Notes under the pieces: generated by a model
Databases searched by the model: none
The model's input: only the letters and a program-made list of their open reading frames with translations
Told to the model about the DNA's origin: nothing
In this document: positions 41,576 through 50,764 of the stretch, piece by piece
How the letters are laid out: the number at the start of each line of letters is the position of its first letter
How positions within the stretch are numbered: position 1 is the first letter of the stretch
Made by a program: the position numbers and the translations under genes
Assembly (NCBI GenBank): GCA_001899085.1
Contig: MKVB01000003.1
Location: forward strand, 93,178 to 157,177
Length of the DNA stretch: 64,000 nt
Source: Devosia sp. 66-14
GTDB taxonomy: Bacteria > Pseudomonadota > Alphaproteobacteria > Rhizobiales > Devosiaceae
Direction: 5' to 3'

Positions 41576-41848
41576 GTGCTGCGGGCCCTGTCGCATCCCG
41601 ATCGGCGGGCTTTCGTGGCGGCCTGCAAGGACGAGGCGAAGGCGGCGGGCGACCTCGCCGCGCGCTCGGAACTGTCGCTGGCGACCGTCTCCGAGCATCT
41701 CAAGGTGCTGCGGAAATCCGGCCTGCTGGTGCTGGAGAAGCGCGGCCGCTTCTGGTTCTACCGGACCGACGTCGCCGTGGTGGAGCAGGCCGCAAAGGAA
41801 GTCGCTAAACTCACACAGACGGCCCCCTCCCCAGCCATTCGAGCATAG
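41576..41848 (+). CDS. ArsR-type HTH regulator, start uncertain
   Basis: The frame encodes DEVLRALSHPDRRAFVAACK, then GDLAARSELSLATVSEHLKV with the recognition helix and LEKRGRFWFYRTD, the beta-wing; this is a standard ArsR fold. No ATG is available. The GTG at 41576 is the first conventional start but trims helix 1; translation could begin further upstream, for instance at a CTG overlapping the VOC stop. The last nine residues (APSPAIRA end) are encoded by the palindromic element starting at 41821. It probably controls the VOC gene. Confidence 0.72.
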   Translation: MLRALSHPDRRAFVAACKDEAKAAGDLAARSELSLATVSEHLKVLRKSGLLVLEKRGRFWFYRTDVAVVEQAAKEVAKLTQTAPSPAIRA

Positions 41849-42014
41849 CTCTCATGGCCTTCTCGCCTCAAATCGCTCCACTGGAGCGATTTGCCCTTCG
41901 GGACGGTTCGAAGTCCCCCATGAAGGGGGAGGTGCCCTGCTGGTTCAGTTGGCACGATCGCAGACAGAGCCTCGACCTTCACCTTCCCATCATGGGGGAG
42001 GCCGGGAGGGGGCC
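41821..42014. repeat. palindromic intergenic element 1
   Basis: The ends GGCCCCCTCCC (41821-41831) and GGGAGGGGGCC (42004-42014) are inverted. Inside is a perfect 12-bp hairpin, CAAATCGCTCCA and TGGAGCGATTTG around one C (41869-41893), and CCCCCATGAAGGGGGAGG with a CATGGGGGAGG counterpart. It resembles the other four elements in this window. It overlaps the 3' end of the ArsR-like gene and ends near the epoxide hydrolase stop. Confidence 0.65.
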
Positions 42015-42032
42015 GTCTCTCTCAGTCAGCCT

Positions 42033-43160
42033 TTAGCCGCGTGCGGCAATCTCACGGTGGAACGCCCGTATGTCACCGGCCAGCAGGTCGGGGACTTCCA
42101 GCGCCGGGAAGTGCCCGCCCTGCCGCGCCTCGTTCCAATGGATGAGATTCTGTAGGTTCCGCTCGCCCCAGGCGCGCGGCGCGGGCAGGTCGCTTTCGGC
42201 AGGCACCAGCACGCCTTGCAACACGCCGTGCGCGGGCATGGGCGCGAGCAGTTCCTGGTCGGCGAAGGCCTCCTTGTACAGCCGGACCGAGGAACCGATC
42301 GTTTCGGTGAACCAGTAGACCGAGAGCAGCGTCGCCAGCGTCTCGAACGGGAAGACGCTCTCGACATCGCCACCGGTATCGCCCCAGTGATGGAACTTCT
42401 CGATGATCCACGCCGCAAGCCCGGCGGGCGAGTCGTTGAGCCCCACGGCCAGCGAGGTCGGCTTGGTGCCCTGGAGCAGCGCGTAGGCGCCTTCGACGAA
42501 ACCGGAGTAGTCGACCCGCTTGAAGTACTCGACTTCCTCCGCAGTGAGCTCAGGCGGCCGCGGATAGCCTGAAAACACGTTGCAGTAATGGGCGCCGAGC
42601 AGGCGCTCCGGGTGGTGACGCACCAGCCCCAGCACGGCGCCGCCGCCGAGGTCCGAGCCCGACACGAGGAAGCGGAAATAGCCCAGTTGCTGCATGAGTT
42701 CGGCCCAGAGATGCCCGATCTGCGTCAGATTCATGCCCTTCTTCCTCGGCCGGCTGGAAAAGCCGTAGCCGGGCAGCGACGGGATGATCACATCGAACGA
42801 CAAACCGTCGATCTGGGCGGTCAGCCGGTCGACCAGCGGCAGCAGCTCGACGAAATTGCTCGGCCAGCCATTGGCCAGCAGCACGGGCACCGGGTTGGCG
42901 CCCTTGCCGCGCACGTGGACGAAATGCACCGTCTCGCCACCGACCGTCGCGGTGAACTGCGGATAGGCGTTGAGTCGCGTTTCGGCCGCCCGCCAGTCGA
43001 ATTCATTGCCCCAGTAGGCAAGGAAGCGGCGCAGGAAGGACAGGCTGGTGCCGTAATCCCAGCCGGCATCCTCGAGCTCATCGGGAAAGCGGGCATGTTG
43101 CAGGCGGCTCTTGAGGTCTTCGACTTCGCGGTCGGCAATGGCGATGGTGAAAGAGGGCAT
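42033..43160 (-). CDS. epoxide hydrolase (EHN-type), copy 2
   Basis: The 375-residue paralogue of the enzyme at 39077-40222 begins MPSFTIAIADREVEDLKSRL (EHN domain) and has the nucleophile aspartate in FLVSGSDLGGGAVLGLV and the catalytic histidine in ARQGGHFPALEVPDLL. The oxyanion motif reads VLLANGWPSNFVELL, with Asn replacing the usual His of H-G-W-P. The start at 43160 follows GGAG and matches the paralogue; a longer frame from 43199 is possible. One of the three shared operator-like sites lies about 45 bp upstream. Confidence 0.9.
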   Translation of the reverse strand: MPSFTIAIADREVEDLKSRLQHARFPDELEDAGWDYGTSLSFLRRFLAYWGNEFDWRAAETRLNAYPQFTATVGGETVHFVHVRGKGANPVPVLLANGWPSNFVELLPLVDRLTAQIDGLSFDVIIPSLPGYGFSSRPRKKGMNLTQIGHLWAELMQQLGYFRFLVSGSDLGGGAVLGLVRHHPERLLGAHYCNVFSGYPRPPELTAEEVEYFKRVDYSGFVEGAYALLQGTKPTSLAVGLNDSPAGLAAWIIEKFHHWGDTGGDVESVFPFETLATLLSVYWFTETIGSSVRLYKEAFADQELLAPMPAHGVLQGVLVPAESDLPAPRAWGERNLQNLIHWNEARQGGHFPALEVPDLLAGDIRAFHREIAARG

Positions 43161-43204
43161 GCAGTGGTCTCCACATTGGGTACGCGGAGACTGGTGCATG
43201 ATGC

Positions 43205-43227
43205 CTGCTGCCAGATGCTGTCAGCAG
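43205..43227. promoter_or_regulatory. WYL-regulon operator candidate, site upstream of epoxide hydrolase 2
   Basis: On the minus strand it reads CTGCTGACAG, CATC, TGGCAGCAG, differing from the site at 41117 by one base. It lies 45-67 bp before the epoxide hydrolase start, where a repressor would block the promoter. Confidence 0.6.
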
Positions 43228-43234
43228 TCGGGGC

Positions 43235-43768
43235 TCAGGTTTTCGCCAGCGCCGCGCCCTTCGCGGCAAGGCCGGCGAATACCGTCCAGTTGCGCTGCGT
43301 CATGCGGGCGCCGAGGCGTTTCTCGATGTTGAGTTTGGTCGTGCTGATACCCTTGGGATAGGCGACGATCAGTTGCGCGCCGACCATCGCCACGAGCTCC
43401 GGCCCGTCCCAACCCGCAAGCGGCGTCCAGTCCGGCGCCTTGTGGAAGGAGCAGACACCGAGCTCGTGCGGCCGCTCGGCCGCCACCTCGGGAAACGGGT
43501 TGGCCTCGACCACCGCCGCCATGTCCTTCGGCCTGACAACGAACACCTCGTTGGCCGGCCCGAGCCCGAAACCATCGACCGCGCCCTGGACGAGTTTCCT
43601 GACCGCGGCCAGGGTCTGGCTCGAACGGAGGACGATGTTGCCGGTATTGCCGACCGTCGAAACGTCGTCCAGCCCGGCGGCGGCGCAGGCCTCGCGCAGC
43701 GCCGCCATCTTCATTTTGGCATGCGTCACCGGGCCGATCGCGCGGATCAGGGCGACGTAGGCTGCCAT
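43235..43768 (-). CDS. DUF1697 domain protein
   Basis: The 177-residue protein starts MAAYVALIRAIGPVTHAKMK, followed by MAALREACAAAGLDDVSTVG and NTGNIVLRSSQTLAAV, the characteristic DUF1697 pattern (YVALLRGINVG..K.M..L in most members, with the R-A-I-G form here). The end contains KLNIEKRLGARMTQRNWTV. Function unknown. Its ATG overlaps the stop of the mutarotase gene by one base (TGATG), so the two are co-translated. Confidence 0.87.
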   Translation of the reverse strand: MAAYVALIRAIGPVTHAKMKMAALREACAAAGLDDVSTVGNTGNIVLRSSQTLAAVRKLVQGAVDGFGLGPANEVFVVRPKDMAAVVEANPFPEVAAERPHELGVCSFHKAPDWTPLAGWDGPELVAMVGAQLIVAYPKGISTTKLNIEKRLGARMTQRNWTVFAGLAAKGAALAKT

Positions 43769-44769
43769 CAGGCGATCTCGATATCGACGCGGTGGCTGTA
43801 GTCGCGATCCGGCCCGTAGATGATCGAGGGGAAGTGCGGGTGGTTCACCGCATCGGGCAGGTCCTGGTCTTCGAGGCAGAAACCGCAATGGTTGCCGTAA
43901 TGCTTGCCCTCGGCGGAGACGTCGGTGGTCACCGAGTTGTAGACCTGCAGTCCCGGCCGGTCGGTGTAGAGCTTGAGCGTCAGGAGCTTGTCCGGGCCGG
44001 TTACCACCGCCACCGGATCCTCGAAGCGACGGTCGGTGTTGAGCACCACATTGCCGTCATAGTCGATCGGCTTGCCCTGGGCGTCGCGCATGGTGCGACC
44101 CTGGCGGAAATCCCAGATGGTGCCATCGACCGGCAGGATGGCGCCGGTCGGGATCAGCGGGCCACCGAGCTCGGTATAGGCCGCGGCATCGATCTTGTAG
44201 TTGTGGTCGAGCACGTCGGAGCCGGTGCCGAGGTTGAAATACTGGTGCTGCACCACGTTGATCGGGGTGCGGCGGTCGGCCTTGGCGCTCAGGTCGAGCC
44301 GCAACCGGTTGCCGGTGAGGGTGTAGGTGGCAGTGAACTTCACGTTGCCGGGAAAGCCCATCGCGCCATCGGGCGAATCAAGGGTGAAGCGCACCGCGTT
44401 GTTGGCGCTGTCCGCCTCGCCGTCCCACACCAGGCGGCCGATGCCTTCGGGCCCGCCATGCAGGGTATGGGTGACGAAGTTGCTCCTCAGCTGGTAGGTC
44501 TCGCCATCGAGGGTGAATCTCGCATCCCTGATGCGGTTGGCGACGCGACCGGCAAGCGAGCCGAAATACGGCGAATGGGCGGGATAGCTGTCGAACTGGT
44601 TGTAGCCCAGCACCACCGAGCGGAGGCCACCGGCGACCGGCACGCGCCAGTCGCGCACCAGCACGCCCCACGAGATGATGTCGACTTCGACGCCGGTGTC
44701 GCTCCGAAGCTTGAACTGCTCGACCCGCTTGCCATTGAAGCTGCCGAACTCTTCCACCGCGACGCTCAT
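43768..44769 (-). CDS. galM: galactose mutarotase / aldose 1-epimerase
   Basis: The 333-residue enzyme interconverts alpha and beta anomers of aldoses. It shows VVLGYNQFDSYPAHSPYFGS with GRVANRI, the catalytic-type THTLHGGPEGIGRLVWDGE, NVVQHQYFNLG (second histidine) and HCGFCLEDQDLPDAVNHPHF with the catalytic glutamate region. Length and order are normal. The start at 44769 follows AGAGGAGA; the frame stays open far upstream only because it runs antisense to the LacI gene. It fits the neighbouring xylose genes as a feeder of the correct anomer and is divergent from the LacI regulator. Confidence 0.93.
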   Translation of the reverse strand: MSVAVEEFGSFNGKRVEQFKLRSDTGVEVDIISWGVLVRDWRVPVAGGLRSVVLGYNQFDSYPAHSPYFGSLAGRVANRIRDARFTLDGETYQLRSNFVTHTLHGGPEGIGRLVWDGEADSANNAVRFTLDSPDGAMGFPGNVKFTATYTLTGNRLRLDLSAKADRRTPINVVQHQYFNLGTGSDVLDHNYKIDAAAYTELGGPLIPTGAILPVDGTIWDFRQGRTMRDAQGKPIDYDGNVVLNTDRRFEDPVAVVTGPDKLLTLKLYTDRPGLQVYNSVTTDVSAEGKHYGNHCGFCLEDQDLPDAVNHPHFPSIIYGPDRDYSHRVDIEIA

Positions 44770-44845
44770 TGCCGTTATCTCCTCTTTCGTGCGACGGGTT
44801 GATAGCCGCAATCGGCAAGAAGCGGAAGCCGGAGAGGGGGAGGAG

Positions 44846-45880
44846 ATGGACGAAGTGAAGCGCCGCGCCACCGTGCACGACGTGGCGCGCGAAGCAGGCG
44901 TGTCGCTGGCTACGGTCGATCGCGTCCTCAACGGCCGCCCCGGAGTGCGCACCGAAACCGCCGACAAGGTGGCCGAAGCGATCAAGGCGCTCGACTTCCG
45001 CCGCGACCTGTCGGCATCGCTCTTGGCCCGCGCTCGCGACCTGGGCGTCACCTTCCTCATTCCAGATGGCCGCAACGAGTTCATGCACGGGCTGGTCGAC
45101 GCCATCGCCCGGCGCGCCCGCACCACCAAAGGCGAGCGTATCTCGATCACCACCAAGCTGGTGCACGCCTTCGACGCTGCGGCATTGGCCGGCGCGCTGG
45201 CAGGGCTCGACCCCAAGAGCTGCGATTGCGCCGTGGTCGTCGCCACCGAGGACGACAAGGTGCGCCGCGCCATCGACCAGGCGTCGCGCCGCGGCATTGC
45301 CGTGGTGACACTGGTCTCCGATCTTCCCGCTTCCGCCCGCCGGCATTTCGTCGGCATCGACAATGTCGCGGCCGGACGCACCGCCGCCTCGCTGATCGGG
45401 CGCTTCTGCCCGGCAGGTGGGATCGGTCTCATCGCCGGCTCGCTGAGTCTTGCCGACCACCACCAGCGTCGCGAGGGCTTCGAGGCGGTGCTGCGCGCCG
45501 AGTTCCCCGGGCACGAAATCGTCGGCCCGCTCGAAGGGTTCGACGATGACATGAAGACCGAGGCCGCCGCGATCGAACTGCTCAAGCACCCGCTGACCGG
45601 CATCTACAACATGGGCGGCGGTTATGCCGGCCTGCTCAGGGCGCTCGAGCGCACCGGCAAGACCGGCAAGGTGCGCGTCGTGGCGCACGAATTGACCGAT
45701 GCCACCCGCGCCGGGCTCGCCAGCGGCGCCATCGACGTGGTGATCGACCAGAACCCGGATGGCGAGATCGCCGCGGCGCTCGCCGTGGCCCGTGCCGTGG
45801 CGCTGGGGCAGGATGCGGAGCGACGACCGGCCCCCATTGAAATCGGGCTGTATCTGCGCGACAATCTGCCCAGAGGGTGA
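44846..45880 (+). CDS. LacI family transcriptional regulator
   Basis: The 344-residue protein has the LacI headpiece (RATVHDVAREAGVSLATVDR with VLNGRPGVRTETADKVAEAI) and a periplasmic-binding-type sensor domain (DLGVTFLIPDGRNEFMHGLV, LIAGSLSLADHHQRREGFEA). GGGGGAGGAG lies directly before the ATG. Placed between galM (divergent) and xylB-xylA, it probably responds to a pentose and controls this module. Its sensor resembles the ribose/xylose type more than lactose repressor. Confidence 0.9.
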   Translation: MDEVKRRATVHDVAREAGVSLATVDRVLNGRPGVRTETADKVAEAIKALDFRRDLSASLLARARDLGVTFLIPDGRNEFMHGLVDAIARRARTTKGERISITTKLVHAFDAAALAGALAGLDPKSCDCAVVVATEDDKVRRAIDQASRRGIAVVTLVSDLPASARRHFVGIDNVAAGRTAASLIGRFCPAGGIGLIAGSLSLADHHQRREGFEAVLRAEFPGHEIVGPLEGFDDDMKTEAAAIELLKHPLTGIYNMGGGYAGLLRALERTGKTGKVRVVAHELTDATRAGLASGAIDVVIDQNPDGEIAAALAVARAVALGQDAERRPAPIEIGLYLRDNLPRG

Positions 45881-45913
45881 TCCATCACAGTAACGCCCCG
45901 GGAGGACTACGGC

Positions 45914-45948
45914 ATGATCTGTCTGCGCGGCCTTGAGGTACGTGCCTC

Positions 45949-45952
<4 letters not shown>
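45914..45952 (+). CDS. possible 12-residue leader peptide before xylB
   Basis: A short frame, MICLRGLEVRAS, starts at 45914 behind a strong ribosome site (GGGAGG at 45899-45904). Its TGA stop overlaps the xylB ATG (ATGA). xylB itself lacks a well-spaced ribosome site, so its translation may depend on the leader. The peptide shows no runs of one amino acid, so classical attenuation is not indicated. This is inference from spacing alone. Confidence 0.4.
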
Positions 45953-47408
<1,456 letters not shown>

Positions 47409-47412
<4 letters not shown>

Positions 47413-48716
47413 CCGATTTCTTCAAGGGACTGAAGCCCGTCAAGTTCGAGGGACCCACGTCCAGCAACCCGCTCGCCTACCGGTTCTACAACAAGGACGA
47501 ACTGGTGATGGGCAAGCGGATGGAAGATCACATCCGGCCGGCCGTTGCCTACTGGCACACCTTCGCCTGGGAAGGCGGCGACCCGTTCGGCGGCCGTACT
47601 TTCGACCGGCCCTGGTACGACAAGGGTCTGGAGGGCGCCAAGATCAAGGCGGATGTCGCCTTCGAACTGTTCGACCTGCTCGACGCGCCGTTCTTCTGCT
47701 TCCACGACGCGGATGTCGCTCCCGAGGGCGCGACGCTCAAGGAGAGCAACAAGAACCTCAGGACCATCACCGATATCTTCGCCAAGAAGATGCAGAGCTC
47801 GCGCACCAGGCTGCTGTGGGGCACGGCAAACCTCTTCTCCAACCGCCGTTACATGGCGGGTGCCGCCACCAATCCCGACCCTTATGTGTTTGCCTATGCC
47901 GCCGGGCAGGTGAAGGAAATGCTGGAGATCACCCATGAGCTGGGTGGCGCCAACTATGTGCTGTGGGGTGGCCGCGAGGGTTACGAGACGCTGCTCAACA
48001 CCCGTATCAAGCAGGAACAGGATCAGGCGGCGCGCTTCCTGTCGCTGGTGATCGAACACGCCAGGAAGATCGGCTTCAAGGGGCAGCTCTTGATCGAGCC
48101 CAAGCCGCAGGAGCCGACCAAGCACCAGTACGATTACGACGTCGCGACGGTCTACGGGTTCCTCAAGACCTACGGCCTCGAGAAGGAGGTCAAGGTCAAC
48201 ATCGAAGTCGGCCATGCCTTCCTCGCCGGCCACAGCTTCGAACATGAGCTGGCGGTTGCCGGCGGGCTCGGCATCCTCGGCTCGGTCGATGCCAACCGCA
48301 ACGACCTGCAATCGGGCTGGGACACCGACCAGTTCCCCAACAATCCGGGCGAAATGGCGCTGGCCTTCTACCAGATCCTCAAGGCCGGCGGGCTGGGCAA
48401 GGGCGGCTTCAACTTCGACGCCAAGGTGCGGCGCCAGTCGATCGAACCGGCCGACCTGCTCTATGGCCATATCGGTGGCCTCGACGTGCTGGCGCGCGGC
48501 CTCAAGGCGGCCGCGGCGATGATCGAGGACGGGACTTTCGACAAGGCGCAGGACGTCCGCTACGCCGGTTGGAACGAGAAAGGTGCCGCCGCGATGCTGA
48601 AAGGCGAACGCACGCTCGAGCAAATCGCCCAATGGGTGGAAGCCGACAACATCAACCCCGAGCCGCGCTCCGGCCAGCAGGAATATCTCGAGAACCTGGT
48701 CAACCGGTTCGTGTGA
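47409..48716 (+). CDS. xylA: xylose isomerase
   Basis: The 435-residue enzyme converts D-xylose to D-xylulose, feeding xylB. Signatures: [33 protein letters not shown] with the catalytic His-Asp, [32 protein letters not shown] (metal-binding Glu/Lys motif) and [20 protein letters not shown]. The size matches the longer class II type. The GTG start overlaps the xylB stop. A palindromic element separates it from the xylosidase gene downstream. Confidence 0.97.
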
Positions 48717-48726
48717 GGCACCTCTT

Positions 48727-48888
48727 CACCCTCCCCCTCGCGGGGAGGGTGGCGCCGCCGGGAGCGCCAGCGACCTGGCAAAGCCAGGGTGGGGGGAGCC
48801 CCGCGCTCCGTGCCCACCGCACACCCCCACCCAGCTGCGCCAGGCCTCTGGCCAAGCTTCGCTACCTCCCCCCTCAAAGGGGGAGGTG
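48727..48888. repeat. palindromic intergenic element 2
   Basis: Two strong hairpins flank the region: CACCCTCCCC/GGGGAGGGTG (48727-48751) and ACCTCCCCC/GGGGGAGGT (48864-48887). GGGTGGGGGG and CCCCCACCC occur between them as a further inverted pair. It fills most of the gap between xylA and the GH43 gene and belongs with the other elements of this type. Confidence 0.55.
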
Positions 48889-48915
48889 ATCCCGACTGAG
48901 ACATCGAGTGTAAGC

Positions 48916-50544
48916 ATGCCCACCATCCGCAACCCCATCCTCCCCGGCTTCAACCCCGACCCGTCGATCCTGCGCGTCGGGGACGACTATTACATCGCCA
49001 CCTCCACCTTCGAGTGGTACCCGGGGGTGCAGATCCATCACTCCAGGGATCTCGCCAACTGGGAGCTGGTGACCCGGCCGCTGAGCCGCAAATCGCAGCT
49101 CGACATGCGCGGCGATCCGGATTCGTGCGGGGTGTGGGCGCCCTGCCTCAGCCATGACGGCGAGCAGTTCTTCCTCATCTACACCGACGTGAAGCGCAAG
49201 GACGGCTCGTTCAAGGACGCGCATAACTACCTCGTCACCGCGCCCTCGATCGAAGGGCCCTGGTCCGACCCGGTCTACATGAATTCCTCGGGGTTCGACC
49301 CGTCGCTGTTCCATGACGACGACGGCAGGAAGTGGTTCGTCAACATGCTGTGGGACCATAGGACCCGGCCGCTGCTGTTCGCCGGCATCGCGCTCCAGGA
49401 ATACGACCACGCACAGCGAAAGCTCGTCGGGCCGATCAGGAACATCTACCAGGGAACCGACCTGAAGCTGGTCGAAGGCCCGCATCTCTACAAGCGCCCT
49501 GGCAAGGACGGGCGGCCCTGGTATTACCTGCTGACCGCCGAGGGCGGCACCGGCTACGATCATGCCGTCACCTTCGCCCGCTCGCGCCAGATCGACGGGC
49601 CGTACGAGACCCATCCGCAAAAGCACATCCTCACCGCCAAGGATGCGCCGCTCAACCCGGTGCAGCGGGCCGGGCATGGCGACATCGTCGAGACGGCGGA
49701 CGGCAAGACCTTCCTGGTGCACCTGATGGGTCGCCCGACGACGCAGAAGCGTCGCTGCGTGCTCGGCCGCGAGACCGGCATCCAGGAAGCCTACTGGGGC
49801 GCCGACGACTGGCTATGGGTGAAGAACGGTCCCGTTCCGTCGCTCGAAGTGGAAATCCCGGGAGCTCGCGACGATAGCGGCTACTGGGCCGAGCAGCGCT
49901 ACCAGTTCGATAGGCTGCACCCGGACTTTCAGTGGCTTCGCACCCCCGAGACGGAGCGTATCTTCAACGTCGCCGACAACCGGCTGACGCTGTTCGGCCG
50001 CGAGTCGATCGGCAGCTGGTTCGAGCAGGCGCTGGTGGCGCGCCGGCAGACGCATTTCTCCTACGATGCCGAGGTGACGCTCGACTTCGCGCCGGTGGAT
50101 GAGCGGCAGTTTGCGGGGATAACGGGTTATTATGGTCGCTATAACTTCCACTACCTCACCGTCACGGCGCATTCGGACGGCAAGCGCGAGCTGTTGATCA
50201 TGAGTTCGCTCGCCAGCCACCCGGATGGCAAACTCAGCTACCCGGCGGCGCCGGTGCCGCTGCCGCAGGACGGTCCGGTGCGGTTGAAGATCGAGATCCG
50301 CGGGCCGAAACTGCAATTCTTCTACGCGGCCGGCGATGCGAGGGCCGCCGGCAACTGGCAGCCGGTGGGCGGTACGCTCGACGCCTCGATCCTCTCGGAC
50401 GAATGCGGCGGCCATGCCGAGCATGGCAGCTTTACCGGGGCGTTCGTCGGCATGGCGGCATCGGATCTGAACGGCACGGCAAAGCCGGCGGTGTTTTCGG
50501 ATTTTGTCTATCGGCCGGTGCGGGATCCGAGCGATCGCTACTAG
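48916..50544 (+). CDS. glycoside hydrolase family 43 beta-xylosidase
   Basis: The 542-residue enzyme trims xylose from xylo-oligosaccharides. The five-bladed propeller begins IRNPILPGFNPDPSILRVGD with the catalytic-base aspartate in NPDPS; GFDPSLFHDDDGRKWFVNM holds the second conserved Asp and LKLVEGPHLYKRPGKDGRPW the general-acid glutamate. The C-terminal beta-sandwich (from about residue 320) is typical of long GH43 xylosidases. There is no signal peptide, so it acts on imported oligosaccharides in the cytoplasm. The start at 48916 matches the family N-terminus. Confidence 0.94.
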   Translation: MPTIRNPILPGFNPDPSILRVGDDYYIATSTFEWYPGVQIHHSRDLANWELVTRPLSRKSQLDMRGDPDSCGVWAPCLSHDGEQFFLIYTDVKRKDGSFKDAHNYLVTAPSIEGPWSDPVYMNSSGFDPSLFHDDDGRKWFVNMLWDHRTRPLLFAGIALQEYDHAQRKLVGPIRNIYQGTDLKLVEGPHLYKRPGKDGRPWYYLLTAEGGTGYDHAVTFARSRQIDGPYETHPQKHILTAKDAPLNPVQRAGHGDIVETADGKTFLVHLMGRPTTQKRRCVLGRETGIQEAYWGADDWLWVKNGPVPSLEVEIPGARDDSGYWAEQRYQFDRLHPDFQWLRTPETERIFNVADNRLTLFGRESIGSWFEQALVARRQTHFSYDAEVTLDFAPVDERQFAGITGYYGRYNFHYLTVTAHSDGKRELLIMSSLASHPDGKLSYPAAPVPLPQDGPVRLKIEIRGPKLQFFYAAGDARAAGNWQPVGGTLDASILSDECGGHAEHGSFTGAFVGMAASDLNGTAKPAVFSDFVYRPVRDPSDRY

Positions 50545-50550
50545 CAGCTG

Positions 50551-50682
50551 AAGGCCCCCTCACCCGGCCCTTTGGGCCGACCTCTCCCCCAAGGGAGAGG
50601 TGGTGCGCTGGCACGATCTCGCCCATACTTCACCTCTCCCTGGGGGGAGAGGTCGCCGCGTAGCGGCGGGTGAGGGGGCCTT
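50551..50682. repeat. palindromic intergenic element 3
   Basis: The ends are a perfect 16-bp inverted repeat, AAGGCCCCCTCACCCG (50551-50566) and CGGGTGAGGGGGCCTT (50667-50682). Inside, ACCTCTCCC/GGGAGAGGT pairs occur twice. The 132-bp element separates the GH43 gene from mutS. Confidence 0.75.
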
Positions 50683-50764
50683 GGGGGAAACCCGGCGCGA
50701 CTCAGTTGCCCGCTCTCCGCAAACCCCCTAACGTCCCGGCCTCCCTGTCTTTGCTGCCGAGCCG

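Noticed and set aside
41153-41848. A 231-codon frame joining the VOC region to the ArsR-like gene
   Set aside because: Its first 130 codons read the VOC gene in the wrong frame; only the last part has a recognisable fold.
41869-41893. The 12-bp perfect hairpin as a plain intrinsic terminator
   Set aside because: It lacks a U-tract and is embedded in a larger element with its own terminal repeats, so it is reported as part of that element.
43768-45603. A 611-codon version of the mutarotase gene
   Set aside because: The first 278 codons are antisense to the LacI gene; the ATG at 44769 has a good ribosome site and the family N-terminus.
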